Positions 1 through 6,320 of a stretch of DNA of 18,230 nt are shown here, one piece after another (the first letter of the stretch is position 1; each line of letters opens with the position of its first letter). The stretch lies in assembly GCA_937969105.1 (NCBI GenBank), contig CALBUZ010000046.1, forward strand, positions 1-18,230, written 5' to 3'. The stretch is from an uncultured Collinsella sp. (GTDB lineage: Bacteria; Actinomycetota; Coriobacteriia; Coriobacteriales; Coriobacteriaceae). A program made the position numbers and the translations under genes. A model generated the notes under the pieces. It was not told where the DNA came from. It saw only the letters and a program-made list of their open reading frames with translations, and did not search any database.

Positions 1-1794
1 TACATGAAGGACGCGGCCACCAAGTCCTACATGAAGAAGGGCCAGGCCATCGTCGACGCCAACCACAAGGCCATCGATGCCGGCGCTACCGCCTTCCGTA
101 AGTTCGAGGTTCCGGCCGACTGGGCTACCGCCGAGGATGCCGCTCCCGTCGAGCTCTCCGAGGAGACCAAGTCTGCCATCGCCCAGCAGGTCAAGAACCT
201 GCTTGAGCCCATCGATCGCATGGATGGCGACAGCCTGCCTGTTTCCGCTTTCGTCGATTGCGCCGACGGTCAGTTTGAGCTGGGCGCCTCCGCATACGAG
301 AAGCGCGGCGTCGCCGTGGTCGTTCCCCACTGGGACGAGACCAAGTGCATCCAGTGCAACCAGTGCGCCTATGTGTGCCCGCATGCCACCATCCGTCCGT
401 TCGCGATGACCGAGGACGAGGCTGCCGCCGCGCCCGAGGCTACTCGCACGCTCGACGCCATGGGCCCCAAGGCCAAGGGCATGAAGTTCACCATGGCCGT
501 GTCTCCGCTCGACTGCATGGGCTGCACCAACTGCGTCAAGGTCTGCCCCAAGGGCGCCCTCGAGATGGTTCCCACCGAGCAGGAGATGGACCAGCAGCCC
601 GTTTGGGACTACATGGTCGAGAACGTCTCCGAGAAGAAGGAGCTCATCGCGGCCAACGTCAAGGGCAGCCAGTTTAAGCAGCCCTACCTGGAGTTCTCCG
701 GCTCCTGCGCCGGCTGCGCCGAGACCGCCTATGCACGTCTGGTGACCCAGGTCGCCGGCGACCGCATGTTCATCTCCAACGCCACCGGCTGCTCCTCCAT
801 TTGGGGCAACCCCGCTGCCACCGCTCCTTACTGCAAGGACAAGGACGGTCACGGCCCGGCGTGGAACAACTCCCTGTTCGAGGACAATGCCGAGCATGGT
901 CTGGGCATGGCCGTTGGCTACGAGGCCGTTCAGAAGAAGCTGATCGCTGCTACGCAGGAGATCATCGCCGCTGACGGTCCGTCCGACGAGCTCAAGGCCG
1001 CCGGTCAGGCTTGGATTGACTCTGTCAACGACGCCGAGGCCTCTAAGACCGCTGCCGCCGCTTACGTTGCCGAGCTCGAGAAGTGCGGCTGCGACGCTTC
1101 CAAGGCGATCCTCGCCGACAAGGCTTACCTCACCAAGAAGTCCTTCTGGGTCTTCGGTGGCGACGGTTGGGCCTACGACATCGGCTTCGGTGGCCTGGAC
1201 CACGTCCTGGCTTCCGGCCACAATATCAACGTCTTCGTCTTCGACACCGAGGTCTACTCCAACACCGGCGGTCAGGCCTCCAAGGCCTCGAACCTGGGCC
1301 AGGTCGCTCAGTTCGCCGCTGCCGGTAAGGTGACCAAGAAGAAGTCTCTGGCCGAGATCGCTATGAGCTATGGCTACGTCTACGTGGCGCAGGTCGCCAT
1401 GGGCGCCAACCCGGCTCAGACCCTCAAGGCCATCCACGAGGCCGAGGCCTACGACGGCCCGTCCCTCATCATCGGCTACAGCCCCTGCGAGATGCACTCC
1501 ATCAAGAAGGGCGGCATGCAGAACTGCCAGGCCGAGATGAAGAAGGCTGTCGAGTGCGGTTACTGGAACCTCTTCCGCTTCAACCCCGAGGCTGCTGCCG
1601 GCAAGAAGTTCTCGCTCGATTCCAAGGAGCCCGCGGGCGGTTATCAGGAGTTCCTGATGAACGAGGCCCGTTACGCTTCGCTGACGCGCTCCTTCCCCGA
1701 GCGCGCTGAGGAGCTCTTCAAGGAGAACGAGCAGGCCGCTATGGACCGCTACGCTCACCTGCTGAAGCTCAAGACGGTGTACAACGAGGCCTAG
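1..1794 (+). CDS. nifJ: Pyruvate:ferredoxin (flavodoxin) oxidoreductase, C-terminal half (5' end outside window)
   Basis: Oxidises pyruvate and CoA to acetyl-CoA and CO2, passing electrons to ferredoxin in the cytoplasm; it is the central pyruvate enzyme of fermenting anaerobes. Numbering from the first Met at base 4: a two-cluster ferredoxin domain has Cys115/118/121/125 (CIQCNQCAYVCP) and Cys171/174/177/181 (CMGCTNCVKVCP). The thiamine-diphosphate domain follows, with the third-cluster ligands Cys235 and Cys238 (CAGC), Cys263 (ATGCSS) and Cys495 (PCEMH). It also has the cofactor motif GGDGWAYDIGFGG from residue 385 and YSNTGGQ near 420. About 596 residues are present, against roughly 1190 in the family. 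The reading frame is open through base 1, so the Met at base 4 is internal and the gene continues upstream. Codon use is strongly biased (AAG, GAG, GCC, ATC), suggesting high expression. No frameshift or missing ligand is seen. Confidence 0.97.
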   Translation, partial: YMKDAATKSYMKKGQAIVDANHKAIDAGATAFRKFEVPADWATAEDAAPVELSEETKSAIAQQVKNLLEPIDRMDGDSLPVSAFVDCADGQFELGASAYEKRGVAVVVPHWDETKCIQCNQCAYVCPHATIRPFAMTEDEAAAAPEATRTLDAMGPKAKGMKFTMAVSPLDCMGCTNCVKVCPKGALEMVPTEQEMDQQPVWDYMVENVSEKKELIAANVKGSQFKQPYLEFSGSCAGCAETAYARLVTQVAGDRMFISNATGCSSIWGNPAATAPYCKDKDGHGPAWNNSLFEDNAEHGLGMAVGYEAVQKKLIAATQEIIAADGPSDELKAAGQAWIDSVNDAEASKTAAAAYVAELEKCGCDASKAILADKAYLTKKSFWVFGGDGWAYDIGFGGLDHVLASGHNINVFVFDTEVYSNTGGQASKASNLGQVAQFAAAGKVTKKKSLAEIAMSYGYVYVAQVAMGANPAQTLKAIHEAEAYDGPSLIIGYSPCEMHSIKKGGMQNCQAEMKKAVECGYWNLFRFNPEAAAGKKFSLDSKEPAGGYQEFLMNEARYASLTRSFPERAEELFKENEQAAMDRYAHLLKLKTVYNEA

Positions 1795-1800
1795 GTCTCC

Positions 1801-1933
1801 CGCCGCAGGATCTGAGGGCTGACCTTCGCGGACGTCCTCGGACATGAAAGAACCCCCGCTGCGCACTACGTGCGGCGGGGGTTCTTTCGTCCTGCGGAGT
1901 GTCCGCGAAGGTCAGCCCTCAGATCCTGCTGCG
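1801..1933. repeat. Long inverted repeat: 29-bp perfect arms around an inner hairpin
   Basis: The arms at 1805-1833 and 1901-1929 are exact reverse complements over 29 bases. After one mismatch the pairing continues for three more bases on each side (1801-1803 with 1931-1933). The spacer holds the nifJ terminator hairpin, so the whole unit can fold as one large cruciform with a hairpin tip. The short string GTCCTCGGA occurs just inside the left arm (1834) and again just outside the right arm (1939). The size and perfect arms are more than a terminator needs. A small non-autonomous repeat that brought or captured a terminator is possible, but no transposase is nearby. Confidence 0.85.
1847..1887 (+). 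terminator. Intrinsic terminator of nifJ, probably bidirectional
   Basis: A perfect 12-bp stem, AAAGAACCCCCG (1847-1858) with CGGGGGTTCTTT (1876-1887), continues inward with further pairs up to a loop around CACTACG. The T-rich 3' side lies inside the stem and A-rich sequence sits on the 5' side. The hairpin could therefore stop transcripts of nifJ and also of the converging minus-strand unit. It begins 52 bases after the nifJ stop codon. Confidence 0.8.
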
Positions 1934-2129
1934 ACTACGTCCTCGGATTGTGTGGCTGAATGAAGGACGCGGTTGTGGGGGCCTTTTGTCCCCTTCGCTG
2001 TTTCGCGGCTTTGGCGCGAAACGCGCGGCACTTTGGAGAGGGCTGGGGACGCTGTTGTTGGCGTCTCCAGCCCTCTGATTGCTACTTTGGGTTCCGTGGT
2101 GGGACTATGTTGGTGCTACCTGGCTGTTT
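1934..2129. other. Convergent intergenic tail with two hairpins, no gene recognised
   Basis: Two clear hairpins are present. GTTTCGCG (2000-2007) pairs with CGCGAAAC (2015-2022) over a 7-base loop. AGAGGGCTGGGGACGC (2037-2052) pairs with 2061-2076 over a 16-bp stem with one G-T pair and loop TGTTGTTG. Neither is followed by a clear T run on either strand. The second lies 54-93 bases downstream of the stop of the minus-strand unit and may help end or protect that transcript. A 68-codon open frame at 1960-2166 has no convincing ribosome site and no family features. Confidence 0.5.
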
Positions 2130-2654
2130 TTACCTTGTCTCGCCGCTCTCTGTGCGTAGGCGGTAGCCGTGGACGAGGTCGCTAATGGCCGGCCAGGGAA
2201 TCTGGCGGTCGACCCAAAATTGGAGCTGGACCAGATAGCGCTCGGTGGCGCGGGTGAGGGCTGCAAACTGTTCGTGAGTCTCTACCTGGGCGTAGAGGTC
2301 GCGGCTGTGGGCGAGGATTGCCGTGGTGTCATCCATTTTGCCGGTGACGTCGAAGGCGCCCGAGAACCAGTCGCACAGGCGCGCGGCGCTGTTGTTGATC
2401 GTTGCGAGGTCGGCGGTGCCGTCGTTGGCGTTTTCGTTGGCCTGGGCTCGCAGGAGGGAGAGGGCGTCGGCCGCGTTCATGCAGTAGCCGACGGTGAAGT
2501 TCCAGACGGCGAATTCGCGGCCTGTGTCAAGCTTGCGGCGGCGCATGTAGTCGATATCGCGCGGTTCCTCGAGCATCATTTGGTCGGCGAGGGCCTCAAG
2601 TGCAGTGGTGTACTCGGCAAGGTCGAGTGCGAGCAGGGTGTTGATATCCATCAT
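2130..2654 (-). CDS. Hypothetical helical protein, second gene of the DUF3830 unit
   Basis: A 174-residue protein that I do not recognise. It is acidic, rich in Ala and Leu, probably all-helical and soluble, with no signal peptide or membrane segment. Trp/Phe-containing patches (REFAVWNFTVGYCMNA, LCDWFSGAFDV, LQFWVDRQIPWPAI) suggest a packed helical bundle. The start is the first of two tandem ATGs at 2654. A GGAG lies 8 bases upstream, inside the end of the preceding gene, whose stop codon is only 2 bases away. The frame is open further upstream, but that extension overlaps the DUF3830-like gene and reads as an Arg/His-rich shadow. The tight spacing implies co-transcription and a shared role with the upstream protein. 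Confidence 0.75.
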   Translation of the reverse strand: MMDINTLLALDLAEYTTALEALADQMMLEEPRDIDYMRRRKLDTGREFAVWNFTVGYCMNAADALSLLRAQANENANDGTADLATINNSAARLCDWFSGAFDVTGKMDDTTAILAHSRDLYAQVETHEQFAALTRATERYLVQLQFWVDRQIPWPAISDLVHGYRLRTESGETR

Positions 2655-2656
2655 CT

Positions 2657-3073
2657 TTAGGCCTCCGCTTCGATCTCGACGATTTCGTTTTTGATGCACA
2701 TGCCCTGGTTGTCCCAGACATTGCGGCAGGCGGCGGCAAAGCGCTCGCGGTCGGCTTCGCAGATGCGGGCGAACATGTTGCAGGTGCCAAAGGGCTCGCA
2801 CACGTCAAAGAAGATGCAGATTGACGACCATCCGCCATACCAGCTCACGGCGCCCGCCGGCTCGTGAAAAACGGGGTTCTCGATGTGCTCATAATTGGCA
2901 ATGGGGCCCGATACGGGATAGGTTACCTCGGCATCGCAGATCTTGGCCGAAAAGATACGTGACTCGACCGGACAGGACGATTCGAACAGCTTGCATGTCT
3001 CGGGGGCCTTGTCCCAGAGCATATCGGCGAGAAACGTCTCGCCATTCAGCGTGATCTTGAGCATTTTTGTCAT
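2657..3073 (-). CDS. DUF3830 family protein (cyclophilin-like fold)
   Basis: A 138-residue protein with the pattern of the DUF3830 family. It has an N-terminal strand pair (MLKITLNGETFLADML), an early helix with APETCKLFESSCP, a middle section ENPVFHEPAGAVSWYGG, a strand SSICIFFDV, and a C-terminal FAAACRNVWDNQGM. The family is about 130-150 residues long with a cyclophilin-like beta barrel. Its function is not established; members often sit beside transport or catabolic genes. The start is set by AGGAGG (3082-3087) 8 bases upstream of the ATG at 3073; the open frame beyond it is unlikely to be translated. Six cysteines in a short cytoplasmic protein is notable. It is the first gene of a two-gene minus-strand unit converging on nifJ. 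Confidence 0.75.
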   Translation of the reverse strand: MTKMLKITLNGETFLADMLWDKAPETCKLFESSCPVESRIFSAKICDAEVTYPVSGPIANYEHIENPVFHEPAGAVSWYGGWSSICIFFDVCEPFGTCNMFARICEADRERFAAACRNVWDNQGMCIKNEIVEIEAEA

Positions 3074-3159
3074 AGTAAGGACCTCCTCAATCCGTCGCTC
3101 AAGGGGTTCGCTGGCGGATAAGGAGAAGACAGCGGCGGGGTCGCCGAACCCAAACTTCA

Positions 3160-3175
3160 CGACAGATCTCTGTCG
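3160..3175. promoter_or_regulatory. Candidate operator palindrome upstream of the DUF3830 unit
   Basis: CGACAGA and TCTGTCG form 7-base perfect half-sites around a 2-base centre, 86 bases upstream of the DUF3830 start. The size and symmetry suit a dimeric repressor. The regulator is unknown. Confidence 0.4.
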
Positions 3176-3215
3176 CCCCAGCCCGCGCTGTTCTTCGCTA
3201 AAGTACCATGCCGCA

Positions 3216-3229
3216 ATTGCGCGCGCAAT
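3216..3229. promoter_or_regulatory. 14-bp perfect palindrome ATTGCGCGCGCAAT
   Basis: A perfect palindrome, 40 bases further upstream than the 3160 palindrome. On the minus strand it contains TTGCGC, which could act as a -35 box 17 bases from a weak TACTTT. It could be an operator overlapping the promoter of the minus-strand unit. Confidence 0.3.
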
Positions 3230-3675
3230 ATCAGTTTTTGATTTTCTGGAAGCGGCAATCGACGAGACGGCTCGCCGGCTGCCGGCCGACGCGCGGCAAA
3301 GGCACTCGTCTATTCCTTATGCTGGATGAAAAACGCCATGTTATTGCAGGGCTGCATACTCGTCCAATAAGTGCATAGAATCTCGTATAGTGCGAGTAAG
3401 ATATTGCGCTGTCTGTTTTGTGTTTAGCAAAGATATAGTTTGCATAATCTGGTCTAATCTCTGCTCTATTAAAATAAAGTTGCACGTAAATGACGTAGAT
3501 ATGCTTGAGCTGGGTTTCTTTACGCTGAGCGGGTAAAAGCGACCGTTCACTGTTCAGCTATTTTCAAAATGAATAAAATGAGCGATAAAGAGAATATAAA
3601 CCTTAATAAACTCGCGTATCGCACGGGCGCGGGTTATTAATGGGTTGTAGGCCTTTTACAGAAAGGATTCCAGCA

Positions 3676-4638
3676 ATGTCTAAGCCTCTTGGCAAGCCCG
3701 ATCGTATCGTCGTCGCCCTTGGCGGCAACGCCCTCGGCAACAACCCCGTTGAGCAGATCGAGGCCGTGAGCAACACCGCTCACGCTCTCCTCGGCCTGAT
3801 CGAGCAGGGCAACGAGATCATCATCACCCACGGCAACGGTCCGCAGGTCGGCATGATCCAGAACGCCTTCGCCGCTGCCCACGACGCCATCGGCACCCCC
3901 GAGATGCCGCTGCCCGAGTGCGGCGCCATGTCCCAGGGCTACATTGGCTATCACCTGCAGCAGGGCATTGGCCGCGAGATGCACAAGCGCTATAAGCGTT
4001 GGCACGCCGCCACCGTCGTCACCCAGATCGAGTGCGACCCGGACGACCCCGCGTTCAAGAACCCGACCAAGCCGATCGGCCCCTTCTACACCGAGGAGCA
4101 GGCCAAGGAGTTCATGGCCGAGGATCCCTCCAAGGTCTTCGTCGAGGATTCCGGTCGCGGCTGGCGTCGCGTCGTCGCTTCCCCCGATCCCAAGAAGATC
4201 GTCGAGGCCGACTCCATCCTCAACCTGCTCGACAACGAGTTCATCGTCATCGCCTGCGGTGGCGGCGGCATCCCCGTCGTCCGCGACTATGAGAACAAGG
4301 GCTGCTACAAGGGCGTTCCCGCCGTCATCGACAAGGACCTGGGCGGCGAGCTGCTGGCCGAGGACTGCGACGCCGACGTTCTGTTCCTGCTGACCGCCGT
4401 TGAGCATGTCGCCATCAACTTTGGCAAGCCCAACCAGGAGGAGCTCGAGGACATCACCGCTGACGAGGCCGAGCGCCTGGCCGACGAGGGCCAGTTCGGC
4501 AAGGGTTCCATGGAGCCCAAGGTCCGCGCTGCCATCAAGTTCGCCCGCTCCCGCAAGGGCCGCACCTGCATCATCGGTGCTCTGGACAAGGCCGCCGAGA
4601 CCATGGCCGGCCTCTCCGGTACCCGCATCCACGAGTAG
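3676..4638 (+). CDS. arcC: Carbamate kinase
   Basis: Converts carbamoyl phosphate and ADP to ATP, ammonia and CO2 in the cytoplasm; this is the ATP-yielding last step of arginine, agmatine or ureide fermentation. The protein has 320 residues, normal for the family. Visible motifs are VVALGGNAL (12-20), THGNGPQVG (51-59), KPIGPFY (132-138), ACGGGGIPV (193-201), AVIDKDLGGELLA (216-228) and GQFGKGSMEPKV (272-283). The start is the ATG at 3676 with AAAGGA 8 bases upstream; the open frame extends 12 codons further but without a ribosome site. It stands alone: no arginine deiminase or carbamoyltransferase gene is in the window, and a terminator follows directly. Codon use is extremely biased to C/G-ending codons, suggesting high expression. 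Confidence 0.97.
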   Translation: MSKPLGKPDRIVVALGGNALGNNPVEQIEAVSNTAHALLGLIEQGNEIIITHGNGPQVGMIQNAFAAAHDAIGTPEMPLPECGAMSQGYIGYHLQQGIGREMHKRYKRWHAATVVTQIECDPDDPAFKNPTKPIGPFYTEEQAKEFMAEDPSKVFVEDSGRGWRRVVASPDPKKIVEADSILNLLDNEFIVIACGGGGIPVVRDYENKGCYKGVPAVIDKDLGGELLAEDCDADVLFLLTAVEHVAINFGKPNQEELEDITADEAERLADEGQFGKGSMEPKVRAAIKFARSRKGRTCIIGALDKAAETMAGLSGTRIHE

Positions 4639-4662
4639 TCTCTACTCTGTTGCCTCTCTCGT

Positions 4663-4682
4663 GGGCGCCAGGCAGGGCGCCC
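4663..4682 (+). other. Hairpin after arcC without T tract
   Basis: GGGCGCC (4663-4669) pairs with GGCGCCC (4676-4682) over a 6-base loop. It lies between the arcC stop and its main terminator and may protect the 3' end of the mRNA. Confidence 0.45.
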
Positions 4683-4703
4683 GCAAACTAGCCTCTCTTC
4701 ATG

Positions 4704-4736
4704 AGCCCCGCAGTCCGCTCCGACTGCGGGGCTTTT
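4704..4736 (+). terminator. Intrinsic terminator of arcC
   Basis: A perfect 12-bp stem, AGCCCCGCAGTC (4704-4715) with GACTGCGGGGCT (4722-4733), has a 6-base loop and is followed by T residues to 4736. It lies 65 bases after the arcC stop. Confidence 0.9.
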
Positions 4737-4745
4737 GCTATTCAC

Positions 4746-4929
4746 CTAGTCATTGGGGACGTTCTTAAACGACTAGCCAAAAGGGACACTCTTGCCGCGG
4801 ACAAACCCGGCACCTGGGGACATTCCTTTTCTGTCGGCATCTTGGGACAGTTCTTTTCGACAGCGCGAGCGGTCGTCTACAAGGGCTGTTCCCAACGAGT
4901 ACTCATTTAAGTCTGTCCCCAATGACTAG
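4746..4929. repeat. MITE/REP-like element with 24-bp imperfect terminal inverted repeats
   Basis: The left arm (4746-4769) and right arm (4906-4929) are inverted repeats. The outer 15 bases (CTAGTCATTGGGGAC) match perfectly, then come three mismatches, then CTTAAA matches. The left end also folds on itself (4746-4754 with 4768-4776, one mismatch). Inside, the unit GGGAC followed by a T/C-rich TTCTT-like stretch recurs on the + strand at about 4756, 4783, 4817 and 4844. There is no coding capacity. Such repeats resemble the REP-type sequences mobilised by TnpA-REP (RAYT) enzymes, but that link is inference; no such gene is in the window. The right arm supplies the stop codon of the neighbouring minus-strand gene. 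Confidence 0.75.
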
Positions 4930-5960
4930 TAGTAGGCCCACATGGCTTCGACTTCGTTAAGGACCTCTACGACGCCCCAGCGGCGGGCGCTGCGGCTGGC
5001 CGAGTTGGGGTCGTAGACGCCAATCTGGTCGGTGTCGTCAATACCGTAAAGCACAATGTAGTGGCCCACGTTGGTAAAGGTGCCCGGCCGAACGGCGGCG
5101 ATGACGGGCGCTCCCGAACGCAGCGCCTGAGTCATCGAGTCGCAATCGTTATGGAGCTCCGTTCCGTTAAGTCCCAACTGCCATGCGCCGCTCGTCATAA
5201 ACGACCATTCGGTTGCACCAGTGGGGGCGTAATTGCCCGCCTCGGAAAGCGCGCACATATCGACGGGGGTCATATCGGTGCGTCCCGTCTTAAAGATATA
5301 GACCATGGTGAGGCACGTAGGCCCGCAGGCATTTTGGCGGATGGTGCCGCCGGCGTAAGGCAGCTCCGACCACGCAGGGTCGATCTGGTAGATATGGGGC
5401 ATCGTGCCGGCTTGCCATTGCGAGCGCGGGGTCGAAAAGGCGAAAGAATAACCGGGCGCGACGGGGGCCTTGAGCAGCTTGTCCTCGGCGGTGGGCTCGA
5501 GACCGGCCGAGCCGTGGGACATACAGGAGCTCATAAACACAAAGACCAGACAGGTGAGGATAGAGCACAGTGCGAGGCGAAGTCGACGAGCCGGCAGGGC
5601 GGGGGCATTCACGTGCGATGTCGAGCGGTAAGGCTTGCCGTCGCGTCCGCCTTGGGGATGCGAAAAGAAGCGGTTGATATGGATGCCGGGCTGACGTACG
5701 CCGTTGCGGCGCAGCTGCGGAACCTCGGCCTGACGCTGTCGAGTGCGCGCGCCCAAGCGGCTATCTTGCTGCGCGCTTGTGCCCGTGCTCGGACGGCCAC
5801 TCTGCCGCGTTCTGCTTGCCTGCTGCCGAGACGAAGGCCTGGGTTGTTCTTGAGTGCGTTGTGGATTGCCGCTCGTGGCACTTCTGGGCGTCGGCGTGGT
5901 ACGGCCAGCAAGGCGAACGCTTTGTCGCCGTTGATCACCGTCGTTGTATCCGTATGCCAT
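4926..5960 (-). CDS. Membrane-anchored C39-like cysteine peptidase
   Basis: A 344-residue protein with three parts. Residues 1-125 are a low-complexity tail rich in Arg, Gln, Ser and Pro. Residues 127-147 are one hydrophobic segment (LALCSILTCLVFVFM). Residues 185-344 form a C39_2 papain-like domain with catalytic Cys212 (QNACGPTCL), His300 (GHYIVLYGID) and Asp317 (VYDPNSA). The basic tail suggests a type II protein with the peptidase outside the cell, where it may process peptides or the cell wall; the substrate is unknown. The start is the ATG at 5960, with a modest AAGGCGG 6 bases upstream. No ABC exporter or bacteriocin precursor is adjacent, unlike classical C39 leader peptidases. The stop codon lies inside the right arm of the 4746-4929 repeat. 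Confidence 0.85.
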   Translation of the reverse strand: MAYGYNDGDQRRQSVRLAGRTTPTPRSATSGNPQRTQEQPRPSSRQQASRTRQSGRPSTGTSAQQDSRLGARTRQRQAEVPQLRRNGVRQPGIHINRFFSHPQGGRDGKPYRSTSHVNAPALPARRLRLALCSILTCLVFVFMSSCMSHGSAGLEPTAEDKLLKAPVAPGYSFAFSTPRSQWQAGTMPHIYQIDPAWSELPYAGGTIRQNACGPTCLTMVYIFKTGRTDMTPVDMCALSEAGNYAPTGATEWSFMTSGAWQLGLNGTELHNDCDSMTQALRSGAPVIAAVRPGTFTNVGHYIVLYGIDDTDQIGVYDPNSASRSARRWGVVEVLNEVEAMWAYY

Positions 5961-6132
5961 TCGTACCGCCTTGTCTCATGTATAACCTGTCTATCCTACA
6001 AAAAAGATGTGCAACAAATGGGTCTGCGCGTCAAAAGCTCGGTAAACGGTACGAAAGGCGCAAAACACACGGCCTCAAAAACATCTCTCTATGCGTCCGA
6101 TGAACGTACGCCCGTCGGGCGGGCGGCAGCAA

Positions 6133-6176
6133 TGAGCGGCAAACCGTGCCGTTCGTCCCAAAAACGGCGCCGCTCA
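6133..6176 (+). other. Composite stem-loop in the permease leader
   Basis: TGAGCGGC (6133-6140) pairs with GCCGCTCA (6169-6176). Directly stacked inside is GCCGTT (6148-6153) with AACGGC (6163-6168), leaving a 7-base bulge on the left and a 9-base loop. There is no T tract. It could be a structured mRNA leader or an inverted operator. Confidence 0.45.
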
Positions 6177-6255
6177 TATGCGAGTTCGGCCTTCGGTCGA
6201 GCCATGGGCGGCCATGCTGCGCCAAGGCCGTATCTTAAAGCCACGAAATAAAAGA

Positions 6256-6276
6256 GCGCGGCAAAACAGACCGCGC
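6256..6276 (+). other. Short hairpin upstream of permease
   Basis: GCGCGG (6256-6261) pairs with CCGCGC (6271-6276) over a 9-base A-rich loop, 45 bases ahead of the permease start. There is no T run, so it is unlikely to be a terminator. Confidence 0.3.
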
Positions 6277-6320
6277 AAGGGGTGACGTCAAGGGGCGTCA
6301 AAAAGGAAAGGAGGGGAACA

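Larger units (their letters stand above)
3074..3675. other. Divergent intergenic region with AT-rich core
   Basis: About 600 bases lie between the DUF3830-like gene (-) and arcC (+). The part near the minus gene has normal base composition and holds two palindromes (3160-3175, 3216-3229). Bases 3361-3600 drop to about 37% GC by my count (88 of 240), far below the flanking genes. Short open frames on the minus strand here (3231-3550) have no ribosome site and no recognisable features. The AT-rich core most likely holds the arcC promoter and its regulator sites, though no single promoter stands out. Confidence 0.6.
5961..6320. other. Divergent intergenic region and possible permease leader
   Basis: 360 bases lie between the C39-like gene (-) and the permease gene (+). 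On the minus strand, TATACA (complement of 5979-5984) is a candidate -10 box about 19 bases from the C39-like start. On the plus strand there is a composite hairpin (6133-6176), a second one (6256-6276), and a TGACG...CGTCA repeat (6283-6300) just ahead of the permease ribosome site. No known riboswitch is recognised and no gene is supported. Confidence 0.5.

Noticed and set aside
1960..2166. Two overlapping short plus-strand open frames after nifJ
   Set aside because: No ribosome site, Trp/Cys/Arg-rich composition, and they overlap hairpins.
3231..3550. Short minus-strand open frames in the AT-rich region
   Set aside because: No ribosome site or recognisable family; open frames of this size are expected by chance. 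They could be remnants, but nothing supports it.
3566..3590. ArgR-like box (TGAAT followed by AAAA) upstream of arcC
   Set aside because: Only one half-site fits; the second half does not match ATTCA, so I do not claim arginine repressor control.
3637..4632. 331-codon open frame on the minus strand
   Set aside because: It mirrors arcC, has a Gly/Leu/Asp-rich shadow composition with no motif or ribosome site, and arcC is unmistakable on the plus strand.
4756..4860. CRISPR array suggested by repeated GGGAC units
   Set aside because: The units are short, degenerate and unevenly spaced (27, 34, 27 bases), with no spacer/repeat structure or cas genes; better explained as part of a REP/MITE-like element.
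5061..6251. 396-codon open frame on the plus strand
   Set aside because: It lies opposite the C39-like gene and runs into the intergenic region; Arg/Ala-rich with no recognisable domain. The C39 triad supports the minus strand.
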